From Crotalaria pallida (Eukaryota; Streptophyta; Magnoliopsida; Fabales; Fabaceae), in assembly GCA_037953625.1 (NCBI GenBank), contig CM075655.1, forward strand, positions 26,058,001-26,122,000: a DNA stretch of 64,000 bases, given 5' to 3'. The notes under the pieces were generated by a model. It was not told the DNA's origin, made no database searches, and saw only the letters and a program-made list of their open reading frames with translations. The position numbers and the translations under genes are program-made. Within the stretch, counting starts at the first letter, position 1. Each line of letters begins with the position of its first letter. Of the stretch, positions 11,301-21,644 are shown piece by piece.

Positions 11301-11714
11301 CTAATTCGCATTATCCACCGGATCCTCAACCTCGATTGGATCCTCCTCCTCCTCTTCCTCCTCCTCTTGTGCCGGATCATCAGGCACGTATAACGGAGTT
11401 CGGGATCGAACTCGAGGGGAAGGGCTAGGATGAGCAGGAACCTCTAAAATGATTCTTTCTGAGGAGAGTGCTGGGCTCGGTGGGATAGTGCGTCTCGGAA
11501 AACGTCTTGGTGGTGGTGGAGGGGTTCCATTTCTCATAACAAAATTTGGCGGAATATGCATGATGTAAACCATCGGGATTTTCGATCTAAGCGGACGCAT
11601 ACGGGAATATGGGTTAGGTTGGCGGAAGGTGACTTCCACATCCCTATGGTCCTCAAAATTCCACTCCCCATTAGGGAGCGGCCTCATCTCCACGCAGAAC
11701 ATGTTTCTCGCCAT
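11301..11714 (-). CDS. LTR-embedded sense ORF, left LTR copy (137 codons, truncated)
   Basis: The first ATG in frame is at 11714 (MARNMFCVEMR). The product has a mixed N-terminal half (NGEWNFEDH, PNPYSRMRPLRS, VYIMHIPPNFVMRNG), a proline/arginine segment (PPPPPRRFPRR) and a strongly acidic run of Glu ending DPIEVEDP. I recognise no domain, signal peptide or membrane segment. The stop is a CAG-to-TAG change at 11303-11301; the other LTR copies read on through QMVDDFMDNSTGSQ. Five codons (ATYEG) present elsewhere are deleted after FEDHR. An acceptor-like TTGTGTAG precedes the ATG, so a spliced leader could deliver it. It lies in sense with gag-pol, 430-845 bp from the LTR 3' end. Function unknown; translation is not shown. 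Confidence 0.5.
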   Translation of the reverse strand: MARNMFCVEMRPLPNGEWNFEDHRDVEVTFRQPNPYSRMRPLRSKIPMVYIMHIPPNFVMRNGTPPPPPRRFPRRTIPPSPALSSERIILEVPAHPSPSPRVRSRTPLYVPDDPAQEEEEEEEEDPIEVEDPVDNAN

Positions 11715-12340
11715 CACCTACACAAGGGACTGGGAGTGAGTCATAGCTAAAAGCAATAACAAATGAGCATAACAGTGGCTAGAAATAACAAGCACAAATT
11801 ATCAAATAGCAATAATAAATGCAAGTACATATGCTCAAACTGTCTTTTATAATATCTCAATTAGTGTCGTGATGCATGCCTACTCCTCATTCATGCTGCG
11901 CGGTTTGGCATCCGAGTATCTCAGGCTCGGGATATTCTCAATCCTATGTTTCATCAAACCGGAGCGATTCATATTCAAGCGTCACGATCGATTGGGAAAT
12001 CAGTCTTCCTAGCATCCTTGTGCTAGGGATATTCTGATTTAACCTATACCGATGTTCCGAATCTAGATCGGAGCAACTCCATCTCCATGCATGATAATGC
12101 CACACAAACTTCTCGTCTTCTTTCTTTTTATTATTTAATCACATCCTTGAACATCATGTCTCCAATATAGAGACCCAAAGTTCATAATCCTTCTCAATCT
12201 CAATTCCATCTTTTCTTTTAGCATTAACTGGTGCTAGTGTTTTCTGAAAATTCCATCAACGGCCTAGCCACTTTATGATGGTTTTATATAATAGGAGTTA
12301 ATCATTTTGTTATTAGTTAATGCAACGACCCCATTTAGGA

Positions 12341-12620
12341 ATCCCAAAATATCAACCAAGTGGTAAAGACTTCCACTGGGACGTGGGAAAAATAATCAAC
12401 CAAATGGGTGTACGCACTTCCATTGGGACATCCTGTCCGAATATATAAACCACTGAATAAAATTCCAGTAGGACTCGTCCAGGATTAAAAATCCACTAAT
12501 GGGAATCAAATAAACTTATACATTTATCCATTGGGACTCCTGCCCGAATATATCAACCACTGGATGAAATTCCAATAGGACTCTTTCAGGATAATAATCG
12601 ACCAATGGAATTAGGTTTTT
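12341..12620. repeat. Imperfect repeats in the B-family LTR leader
   Basis: Variants of ATCAACCAAATGG and CACTTCCATTGGGAC recur four to five times, interspersed with TCCGAATATAT and CCAGTAGGACTC blocks at irregular spacing. The same array is present at 27040-27310 and 57945-58195, so it is a fixed LTR component. Confidence 0.7.
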
Positions 12621-12726
12621 AGGCATAAAGAGAGATAATTAGAATTTAGTAATATAGGAGATTAGACGAGTTAATCTTTAATGAAATTATAGAAAAGTAA
12701 AGGTTTTCTGGAAAATTCTTTGAATT

Positions 12727-12843
12727 ACTCGAGTAGTTCTTGGCTACTCGAGTGTTGATATGAAAATACTCGAGTCCTTAAGAAATACTCGAGTGTTCTT
12801 CCACTTTTCCAGAATACACGAGTCCTCCTTAATTTACTCGAGT
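12727..12843. repeat. Three ACTCGAGT palindrome pairs in the B leader
   Basis: Starts at 12727/12746, 12768/12787 and 12816/12836, that is 19, 19 and 20 bp apart; the copy at 12816 is degenerate (ACACGAGT). The same three pairs occur in the solo LTR at 58315/58334, 58356/58375 and 58404/58424, with identical spacings. In RNA each pair could fold into an 8-10-bp stem. Confidence 0.93.
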
Positions 12844-13764
12844 GTTTTTACTGCAACAGCACCAGTTTCTGCACCTTTCAATGTCAATTCGAATTCTTTG
12901 CATTTTATTTCCATTCTTATGCAAAAAAGAGGCATAAACACATATAATGAACATGTTAGAACACATAAACAAGTACATAATAACATAAATCAACATCAAA
13001 TCACAGAATCAATATAAACATGGAAAATTACCATTTCAAAATATGATATTCATTTCCACTTGATTTTAACTTCGAAAATTAATCCAGTTAGCATTATTAG
13101 GTCCATTTAAACTTGTTTGGATCAGAAAACCTTAGGTTTATAACCTCCAAGTCATATCCCCAATTCCAACTTCATCCCTTGATGAACCTTGTGAGGTTCC
13201 TACATTTCTATCTTGAGATTACTCATTCTAGCAATTAGATAACTCCTCCCTTACCTCAGAGAAGCTAAACAACATATTTAACAACAAGGAAATTGGCTGG
13301 ATCAAAAATTCGAATTCTGGGCTTGTGAAAAAGTGGTTGAACAGGCTGACTTTGGCCACAGATTCCACCATGGATTTGGCATGAAAAAGAGTGAAACAAG
13401 TTAGTTTAACAAACTAGGATATACTAACTCCAATCAGGAACAAGTTTGACACAAAAAGGGTCCCTGAAATTACCAAACAAATTCAATGAAGATGAATACT
13501 TGATGCTGAAAACTACTCTGTTTTCACAGCTTTGAACTTTAAACTTTGATGATCTAGAACTCGAACTACAGGGGCTTATTTGATGTGATTCTTGGTTCTA
13601 ATTCAAAATTGGAACTATAACTTTGATTTGTGTTTTGGTTTCGAAGGATTTGATTGAGAAACGAAGGAGAAATCAGAGATCAAAGTGTACTCTGAAAAAC
13701 TGAAAGTTTGAAACTGAAATTCGGGTTTTGGATGATTAAAGGTGTTGGATACTTCAACTAAGCA

Positions 13765-13775
13765 CTTATTTATAG
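13765..13775 (-). promoter_or_regulatory. TATA box of element B LTR
   Basis: CTATAAATAAG on the minus strand, about 310 bp from the U3 start. It is conserved at 28470-28480 and 59349-59359. It implies a very long R-U5 leader of about 2.9 kb. Confidence 0.65.
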
Positions 13776-13893
13776 CCTAGGAATGCTTCAATCGAAGTAA
13801 AGTCCAGCTCTATGCTTGAAGACTCGAGAAACCGCGTTTTGGTGCGAAAATTAAATGAAAACCGACTTATACACTTTCAGGTCTGCATAATAT

Positions 13894-13990
13894 ACTCGAG
13901 TGTTTTCAAAAATACTCGAGTGTTTATTTAAAAATACAAATTTCCAAACAGCTACTTAAAATACTCGAGTCTTTCCTAAAGTACTCGAGT
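13894..13990. repeat. Two ACTCGAGT palindrome pairs upstream of the B promoter
   Basis: Starts at 13894/13914 and 13963/13983, both 20 bp apart; the pairs are 69 bp apart. On the minus strand they lie about 120-215 bp upstream of the TATA box. In the solo LTR they are at 59479/59499 and 59549/59569. Confidence 0.93.
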
Positions 13991-14082
13991 AGTTTTGCTA
14001 AAATAAGGAAAATTAACTATTTTAATGATACTAATATTGATAAAATACTTTTATTTCATATATTAAAATATAGGACCTTACA

Positions 14083-14096
14083 TCCTCCCCCACTTA
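14083..14096 (-). other. Polypurine tract of element B
   Basis: TAAGTGGGGGAGGA on the minus strand, adjacent to the 3' LTR, preceded by the TTTCGGGGACGAAATT block usual at the 3' end of these elements. Confidence 0.75.
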
Positions 14097-14163
14097 CTAG
14101 AATTTCGTCCCCGAAATTCTGACTAAATATACAAGTGTGGGTACTCTTCTCTCATCTTAGATT

Positions 14164-16167
14164 CTAATTCCCACGTTGATTCTGACACTCCTTTTTATTC
14201 CAAAGAACTCGCACTAAAGGAATCTCCTTTCCTCGCAGCTTTCTGATTTGACGATCTTCAATTTGCACTGGTCCGACTTCAAATGTCAGATTCTCCTTTA
14301 AAGGTATTTCATCTGGCTGTAACTTGATAATTGAAGACGGGTCTTGAATAAATTTAAGAAGTTGAGAAACGTGAAAGACATCATGGAGATTAGCTAAAGA
14401 AGGCGGTAACGCGATCTGATAAGCGACGTGACCGACTCGCTTTAAGATCTGATATGGGCCTATACACTTTGGAGATAATTTCTTCGGTTTCATTACTCTT
14501 CCAATACCAGTCGTCGGTACCACTCGCAGAAATACATGATCTCCTTCTTGAAATTCGAGTTTGGATCTTCGTTGGTCGGCATAACTCTTCTGACGACTCT
14601 GTGCAATCTTCATCTTTTCTTGGATTACCTTGATTTTCTCAGTCGTTTCTTGAACTAACTCTGGTCCGATAAGAGCATTCTCCCCCACTTGGAACCAACA
14701 TAGTGGGGTTCTACACTTCCTTCCATAGAGAGCCTCGTACGGGGCCATGTCAATGCTTGTGTGATAACTATTATTGTAGGTGAACTCCACAAGCGGTAAC
14801 AAACGGTCCCAACCTTCTTGATATTCCAAAACACATGCTTGAAGCAGGTCGTCCAAAGATTGAATCGTCCTTTCCAATTGACCATCCGTTTAAGGGTGAT
14901 AAGCCGAACTCATTCTTAGCTGCGTTCCTAAAGCTTGATGCAAACTCTGCCAGAAGCGAGACACGAAACGAGGATCACGATCTGATACGATACTTGAGGG
15001 AATACCATGTAATCTAACAATCTCTTTGATGTATAATCTTGCAAGCTTCTCCAACGGGTATTGCATGTTGATGGGAATGAAATGAGCTGATTTCGTTAAG
15101 CGATCGACCACGACCCAAATCGCGTCGGAACCTTCTCTTGTTCTCGGAAAACCACTTACAAAATCCATGGCTATTCCATCCCATTTCCATTCGGGTATGC
15201 TCAAAGGTTGCAATTCTCCTCCGGGCTTCTTATGTTCAATCTTCGCCTTTTGGCAAACAAGGCAAGACGCAACATAAGACGCAACATCTTTCTTCAATCC
15301 AGACCACCAAAACATCTTCTTCAGGTCTTGATACATCTTCGTTGATCCAGGATGCATACTCAGCTTGCTTTTGTGGGCTTCTTCTAGTACAACTCTCCTT
15401 AGTTCTTGATTTGCCGGAATGCAGATTCGATCCTTGAATCTCAAAATGCCATCGGATCCTAATTGGAAATCCGGTTCCACTCCTTTCATCCCTAATCTTT
15501 TCTTCTCTAGAAGCTCTTCATCCACTTGTTGTAAATTTTGGACTTGACCCACAAACTCATTTGTGATTTGCAATATTCCTAACTTGACGCAATTTGGTTT
15601 GAACTGAACTGCCAAATTCAAGTTTCGGAATTCTTCATTTAATTCAGCTTCTTTCACCATCATCAATCTCATATGCAAAGTCTTTCTACTCAACGCATCG
15701 GCTACGACATTGGCTTTGCCGGGGTGGTAATGTAATTCAAAGTCGTAATCCTTTAAGAATTCCATCCACCTACGTTGCCTCATATTCAGTTCGTTTTGGT
15801 CAAAAAGATACTTTAGACTTTTATGGTCACTGAATACTTGGAACGTATTACCATACAGGTAATGTCTCCATATTTTCAAAGCAAAGACAATAGCAGCTAA
15901 TTCCAAATCATGGGTAGGATAATTCTCCTCATGCACCTTCAACTGTCGCGACGCATAAGCAATAACTCTTCCTTCTTGCATCAAAACACAACCTAAACCT
16001 TGTTTTGATGCATCACAGTAAACATCAAAATTTTTCTGGGGATGGGGCAGAGTTAACACTAGAGATGATGTTAACCTGTCCTTGAAAGTTTGGAAACTAA
16101 CTTCACACTTCTCATCCCAAACAAAAGGTTGTTCCTTCCTAGTCAGGCGGGTTAAAGGAAGAGCCAA
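14164..16167 (-). pseudogene. Element B RNase H and integrase
   Basis: From right to left: the RT thumb (LTRLTRKEQPFVWDEKC), RNase H (FDVYCDASKQGLGCVLMQEG, THDLELAAIVFALKIWRHYL, DHKSLKYLFDQNELNMRQRRW), the integrase zinc finger (HPGSTKMYQDL...CLVCQKAK), the catalytic Asp in AMDFVSGFPRT, the second in IVSDRDPRFVSRFWQSL, and the catalytic Glu kept in GQLERTIQSL. A CAA-to-TAA stop sits at the TDGQ motif (14890). Near 14190 a one-base shift throws the chromodomain-like tail (readable as TWELESKM) out of frame. Upstream, a TAA near 16180 separates it from RT. Compared with element A it keeps the DDE triad but is still broken. Confidence 0.88.
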
Positions 16168-16355
16168 CTTAGAAAACGCTTAAATGAACTTCCGATAGTA
16201 ACCGGCTAAACCAAGAAAACTTCTAACTTCAGTAACAGACTTTGGCTTCTCCCATTTCAGCACTGTTTCTACTTTAGCTGGGTCTACAGCAACACCATTC
16301 CTTGAAATTACATGCCCCAAGAAATTGACTTTTTCAAGCCAAAATTCACACTTGG

Positions 16356-17096
16356 CTAACTAGCATACAATTTCTTTTCCTTCAAAGTCTCCAAGACAAT
16401 CTTCAAATGACTGGCATGTTCCTCCGGGGTCTTTGAATAGATGAGTATATCATCGATAAACACCACAACAAAGGAATCCAAATAAGGTCGGAACACTCTA
16501 TTCATGTAATCCATGAATATGGCAGGAGCATTGGTTAAACCAAAAGGCATCACCACATACTCGTAGTGTCCATACCTTGATCTAAAAGCTGTCTTCGGAA
16601 TATCTTCCTCTCTTACTCTGATTTGATGATATCCTGACCTCAAATCAATCTTCGAAAATACGGACACTCCTCTAACTTGGTCCATCATATCATCTATTCT
16701 AGGCAACGGGTACTTATTTTTGATAGTGACCTTATTTAACTGCCTATAGTCTATACACATTCGCATGGATCCATCCTTCTTTTTGACAAACAAAATAGGT
16801 GCACCCCATGGTGACACACTGGGTCGGATGAATTGCTTCTGCAGCATATCTTTTATTTGCTTCTTTAACTCTGTTAATTCGGTTGGAGCCATACGATAAG
16901 GAGCGATAGAAATTGGACCAGTACCAAGAACTAAATCGATACTGGATTCTATCTCTCGATGCGGTGGCAAACCGGGAACTTCATCAGGAAACACTTCGGG
17001 AAAATCTCGAATAATCGGAATTTCCTCTAACTTCGGTTCATCTTTCTTTTCTTCTACTACCGCAGAAAACACACAAACGTACCCTTCAGGTTGCAC
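16356..17096 (-). pseudogene. Element B reverse transcriptase
   Basis: The fingers and palm are well preserved: EVPGLPPHREIESSIDLVLG, YRMAPTELTELKKQI, SVSPWGAPILFVKKKDGSM, YRQLNKVTIKNKYPLPRIDD, FSKIDLRSGYHQIRV, VMPFGLTNAPAIFMDYMN and the catalytic VVVFIDDILIYSK. It copies element RNA into DNA. It is linked in frame to the gag-protease ORF except for a TGA near 17130, and is ended early at 16356 by a one-base deletion near LYA. Beyond that, in another frame, CEFWLEKVNFLGH and RSFLGLAGYYRKFI are readable. Confidence 0.9.
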
Positions 17097-17129
17097 CTCA
17101 AGCGACTTTTCACCAGGAAAAACAATCGT

Positions 17130-18434
17130 TCAAGTTTTGCAATCGATCACCACTTGGTTAGTTGCTAACCAATCCATCCCCAAAATAACGTCGAGCTGGG
17201 ATAACGGTAGACAGATTAAATCTACCCTAGAGGACAAACTTCCTATATTGACTGAACATCCAAAACATGCTCTTGACGTAGTCACCGGCACATTCGAAGG
17301 AGTACACACCTTAAGTCTAAACGGTGTCTCCGAAACGGGTAAACACAAACGCTTAACGCATTCCTCCGAGATGAAAGAATGCGTAGGACCAGAATAGAAT
17401 AAAAAGCGACAAGGCATACCATTGAGAAGATGGTTACCTTGCACGAGATTGTCTGCTTGCTCCGCCTCTGATCCGGACATGGTAAAAACCTTCCCATTAA
17501 CCCATGGCTTGTTTCTCGAACCTTGATTGTTCTGTCGCTGGGGTTGATGACAGAGATGAGCGATGTGACCAGTCCTTCCACAGTTGTAGAAAATCGGTGG
17601 CTTGTCTCTCCAACACTCCTTTCCAGGATGGGATCTTTGACATTTGTTGCACACTGCACCAGGGGCTGGGAGACTGGGTACACCAGAAGATGATGCACTT
17701 CCTTTTCCTTTCTGTGGATAAGGACCTCTCTGGGTCTTGTTACCATACCTATGCTTATTACGATGTGGCCCAAAACCTCCTTGTCCAATATCCTTCTTGA
17801 CACTATTCCTTTCGAAAATGCGGCAAGTACTAACCAGCGTTGGATAGTGTCGGATCCTTTGCACACTCACAGCTAATTTGATGTCGGGTCTTAGTCCATT
17901 CTCGAATCGCGTGCACTTGGAATGTTCATCGGGGTGAAACTGGAAGTATGGTGAGTACTTCATCAGCTCTTCAAATTTCTCAGCATACTGGTCAACAGTC
18001 AGATTTCCCTGCTTTAGATCGAGGAACTCCATTTCCTTCTGCAGCCTGATATCATCCGGGAAATACTTCTCGAGAAACTTCTCTGTGAAGATTCCCCAAG
18101 TAAACTCTACTTGATCAAACTCCAGGAATTGACGAGTTTGGTTCCACCAAGTAGCAGCTTCACCAGTGAGCACTTAAGCAGCAAACGTGACCTTTTGCGA
18201 TTCTGACAGAGTCAATGTCCTAAAGATTTTATTCATCTCGTCAAGCCAAAACTGAGCTTGCTCGGGACGACGACCACCCGAGAAGCTAGGGGGTTTGCAC
18301 TTCCGAAAGGAATCTAAGCCTTGAAACTCCGCTTGGGTTCCATTGCTTGGAGGATGGTTGTGCTGCATATTCTCCAAAACTGCAGCCATACGGGTCAAAG
18401 CCTTCGCAATGTTAGCATTATTTCTTCCGGCCAT
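17130..18434 (-). pseudogene. Element B gag and aspartic protease
   Basis: The start ATG at 18434 (MAGRNNANIAKALTRM) lies 120-130 bp after the primer site in reading direction. Gag shows FSGGRRPEQAQFWLDEMNKI, EAATWWNQTRQFLEFDQVEF, FLEKYFPDDIRLQKEMEF and a zinc knuckle region (CNKCQRSHPGKEC, then YNCGRTGHIAHLC; the Cys expected before YNC is part of a degraded second knuckle). An in-frame TAA at 18176-18174 follows VTFAA. The protease box reads FLFYSGPTHSFIS where the family has F-D-S-G, so the catalytic Asp is replaced by Tyr; the partner ILGMDWL is present. The element cannot process its own polyprotein. Confidence 0.88.
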
Positions 18435-18566
18435 CTAGTCCTACAGAATCCAAAGGGGAAACTTAATTAGATTCTGCGAATTCTAGTCTTATACTACAAA
18501 CATCATGTCATGATATGCAATGGTTAGTGTGTAAGGCCACACTCCAAGGACGAGAGTCGAACCATT

Positions 18567-18577
18567 GCTCTGATACA
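18567..18577 (-). other. Primer binding site of element B (tRNA-Met type)
   Basis: GCTCTGATACA on plus is TGTATCAGAGC on minus, one mismatch from the TGGTATCAGAGC site used by many plant LTR elements, a few bases from the 5' LTR at 18584. Confidence 0.75.
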
Positions 18578-18583
18578 ACTAAA

Positions 18584-20100
18584 TGTGACGACCCAACTTT
18601 CATTCCAAAGTAAAATATTTATATTCAGAAAATACGACCATTTTTTTTCTTTGAAACTAAAAGTCAAGTCATCATCCATTATCAAATCTTGCGGAATTAT
18701 ATAAGTATCGAGTCATGAAGACAAGTGATGTAACATCATATTTCATTCATACTGAAAAGGGTACATACCACATTCTTCTTTTAAACAAACTACATAATTA
18801 CTTCATTTAATACTCTAGGCCATTTCATTATATTACATATATTACAACAAAATTCATAATAACCTAGAGCATATGGTTCATGACTCAAAATATAAAACAG
18901 TATAGATAAGAGAAAACCTGATGGATTATATCATTCACATTCTACCGTACAACTTAACTCATTCGCCAGTTCCCGACTGACTTCCAGTTGAGTTGTCCAT
19001 AAAGTCATCCACCATCTGATTCGCATTATCCACCGGATCCTCAACCTCGATTGGATCCTCCTCCTCCTCTTCCTCCTCCTCTTGTGCCGGATCATCAGGC
19101 ACGTATATCGGAGTAGGAACCTCTAAAATGATTCTTTCTGAGGATAGTGCTGGGCTCGGTGGGATAGTGCGTCTCGGAAAACGTCTTGGTGGTGGTGGAG
19201 GGGTTCCATTTCGCATAACAAAATTTGGCGGAATATGCATGATGTAAACCATCGGGATTCTCGATCTAAGCGGATGCATACGGGAATATGGGTTAGGATG
19301 GCGGAAGGTGACTTCCACATCCCCCTCATAAGTAGCCCTATGGTCCTCAAAATTTCACTCCCCATTAGGGAGCGGCCTCATCTCCACGCAGAACATGTTT
19401 CTTGCCATCACCTACACAAGGGACTGGGAGTGAGTCATAGCTAAAAGCAATAACAAATGAGCATAACAATGGCTAGAAATAACAAGCACAAATTATCAAA
19501 TAGCAATAATAAATGCAAGTACATATGCTCAAACTGTCTTTTATAATATCTCAATTAGTGTCGTGATGCATGCCTACTCCTCATTCATGCTGCGCGGTTT
19601 GGCATCCGAGTATCTCAGGCTCGGGATATTCTCAATCCTATGTTTCATCAAACCGGAGCGATTCATATTCAAGCGTCACGATCGATTGGGAAATCGGTCT
19701 TCCTAGCATCCTTGTGCTAGGGATATTCTGATTTAACCTATACCGATGTTCTGAATCAAGATCAGAGCAACTCCATCTCCATGCATGATAATGCCACACA
19801 AACTTCTCGTCTTCTTTCTTTTTATTATTTAATCACATCCTTGAACATCATGTCTCCAATATAGAGACCCAAAGTTCATAATCCTTCTCAACCTCAATTC
19901 CATCTTTTCTTTTAACATTAACTGGTGCTAGTGTTTTCTGAAAATTCCATCAGTGGCCTAGCCACTTTATGATGGTTTTATATAATAGGAGTTAATCATT
20001 TTGTTATTAGTTAATGCAACAAACCCATATAGGACTCCCAAAATATAAACCAAGTGGTAAAGGCTTCCACTGGGACGTGGGAAAAATAATCAACCAAATG
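18584..20100 (-). mobile_element. Right LTR of element B, first part
   Basis: Starts TGTGACGACCC and matches LTR positions 1 to about 1517. It ends abruptly at about 20100 inside AATCAACCAAATG and jumps back to LTR position about 397 (CTTCCAGTTGAG at about 20102). A deletion of about 40 bp near 19113 removes the segment encoding HPSPSPRVRSR of the LTR ORF. Confidence 0.85.
18959..19408 (-). pseudogene. LTR-embedded sense ORF, right LTR copy
   Basis: Same ORF as at 11301-11714, starting at ATG 19408. A TGG-to-TGA change makes NGE-stop-NFEDH, and the ~40-bp deletion removes HPSPSPRVRSRT-like residues. The ATYEGDVEVTFRHP segment and the C-terminal MVDDFMDNSTGSQ, both damaged in the left copy, are present. 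Together the copies imply an ancestral ORF of about 160 codons. Confidence 0.6.
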
Positions 20101-20127
20101 GCTTCCAGTTGAGTTGTCCATAATGTC
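20101..20127 (-). mobile_element. Short B-LTR segment left of element E
   Basis: CTTCCAGTTGAGTTGTCCAT equals LTR position about 397 onward. It is followed by ATGTC (20123-20127), the diverged left target duplication of E. It shows that E landed in an LTR copy that begins again at position about 397, next to the fuller copy at 18584-20100. Confidence 0.75.
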
Positions 20128-20398
20128 TGATTTAGGTCCAATATATATAGATTTGAGCATTATTTGGACTTCCTTTTACTATGTATTTGGCTTTGTTCTC
20201 TAGCAAATTTAGGAATTTTTGTAGATTTTAATTATTTTTAGTAGTTTAGGGTCCTTTGAACGTTTTGATCCGTTTGTTAGTGTTTCAGGTACTTTTTGGA
20301 GCTCAAATGGATAAAATATTTATGGACCTGAAAAGAGGATGAAAAGATCTTGCAAATGGAAAAAGAACGGAGCAAAACGGAGCCGGAGTAGGTCCCAT

Positions 20399-20504
20399 GT
20401 GCTTGGGGCGCGAGACTGTGGGCGCCTTAGGTGTGCCTGTATGGAAAAGAAGCTGTCATCAGACCTGCGCGCCTGAGGCACGTGGTCGCGTGCGCCTGTG
20501 GCGC
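20399..20504. repeat. Decayed GCGCCTGRGGCGC palindrome pairs (5' LTR of E)
   Basis: Sites at 20399, 20422, 20469 and 20492 (23 bp within each pair) read GTGCTTGGGGCGC, GCGCCTTAGGTGT, GCGCCTGAGGCAC and GCGCCTGTGGCGC. Against the better preserved 3' LTR most changes are CpG transitions, as expected for methylated DNA. Confidence 0.85.
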
Positions 20505-20664
20505 GCGTACCTGCTGGAGGCCCAATTTGACCAGATTCTGAACAAAGTAGAAGAAGAGAAGTCTAATTTGGCTTCATATCTTAGATTTGGTCAGAAATTA
20601 GAAGATAAACATGGACCTTATCTACTAGATTTAATTAAGATTTATTTTAGGATTTGTTTTACTC

Positions 20665-20672
20665 TTTAAATA
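20665..20672 (+). promoter_or_regulatory. TATA-like box of element E
   Basis: TTTAAATA followed by GAGG, about 160 bp downstream of the palindrome pairs; the same at 25090-25097 in the other LTR. The motif is weak, so this is an inferred promoter. Confidence 0.45.
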
Positions 20673-21561
20673 GAGGATTTGTAAATAGTTTTCAGTAGGT
20701 TTTGAGATCATAGAATTCAATTAGGATTAGAGAGAGAGTTTAGTAACATCTATTGAGAGCAAGGAGGCAAAGCACAAGGATTGGAGATCATCACTACAAG
20801 AGAGATCTGCGTGAGGATTGAAGGTCTCTTGGAGAGTTAATCTGTATTGTCTATGATATGAGTTTTTCTCTTTGCTTCTGTTTTCTTTATTTTTATATGT
20901 GTAACTAAAACCTCTTGTTAGGAACATGGTGTAAATTGTATGATGTAACTTATTTTAATTTATGATTTAGAGTTTTCCTGTTTTTAATTCATGCGTTAAT
21001 TGTGTTTTTATTGCATACGTAAACCTGATCAATTTATGTTTTGGATTTCGTAATTCGTAACGAGAGTTAGGATTTTGAATAGGCCATGCAATTAACGGTA
21101 TAATCAGTTTAGTTATAGAGATATGATTGAATGATTATTGACTTGGTAATTCCCATGTGCTGAATTTGTTATTTTCTAATATTGTAATTTGTTGAGAGAT
21201 CAAGGATTAAGTATTTAGAGAATAAGGGTAATGTTAGAGAGATCTAACTATTGCTATTTGAGAGGAATTGTCCATGAATTAAAGGAAAATCTAATTCATA
21301 GTTAAATAAGTGAATCATACAACGAAACCAAGTTCCTAACCTTTTTCTATTGCTTTCTAACCATCTTATCTCCTCAATCTTCTTATTTTATTATTATTCT
21401 CCTTCTCCTTCTAAAATTCAATAACAATTAAGTTGCGTTAATAATTACGAATTGGTGAAAAGTTAATAGAAACAATTTGCAATCCCCGAGTGGAACGATA
21501 CTCACTTACTATCTGTATTACTTGTCGACCTAGTACTCTTGCTAGACAATCAACAAGTTTT

Positions 21562-21579
21562 TGGCGCCGTTGCCGGGGA
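21562..21579 (+). other. Primer binding site of element E (tRNA-Asp)
   Basis: TGGCGCCGTTGCCGGGGA, an 18-nt complement of the 3' end of plant tRNA-Asp, six bases after the LTR. Elements A, B and C use the tRNA-Met type instead, so E belongs to a different lineage (Athila/Tat-style priming). Confidence 0.85.
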
Positions 21580-21644
21580 TTGAAATTCGATTCTAATTTC
21601 TTTTCGGTACTTTTTGTAATTATTTGTGTAATTTGTACTTTCTC

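Larger units (their letters stand above)
10869..14082 (-). mobile_element. Left (3') LTR of element B
   Basis: 3214 bp, from TGTGACGACCC to GGACCTTACA, followed by the purine tract complement. On the minus strand it begins with U3 holding a palindrome array (13990-13894), a TATA box at 13775-13765, then a leader of about 2.9 kb with a second palindrome array (12843-12727), imperfect repeats at about 12620-12340 and a sense ORF (11714-11301). Other copies in the window: 18584-20100, 25977-28788 and 56449-59668. Confidence 0.92.
20128..21555 (+). mobile_element. 5' LTR of element E
   Basis: 1428 bp, TGATTTAGGTCC to CAATCAACA. It contains decayed GC palindrome pairs (20399-20504), a TATA-like TTTAAATA at 20665-20672, then a leader. 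It differs from the 3' LTR mostly by point changes, many of them CpG to TpG or CpA inside the palindromes. Confidence 0.88.

Noticed and set aside
12760..13017. Plus-strand frame starting MKILESLRNTRVF, repeated at 27465 and 58348
   Set aside because: It is created by the ACTCGAGT repeats and runs against the sense strand of element B; no protein pattern.
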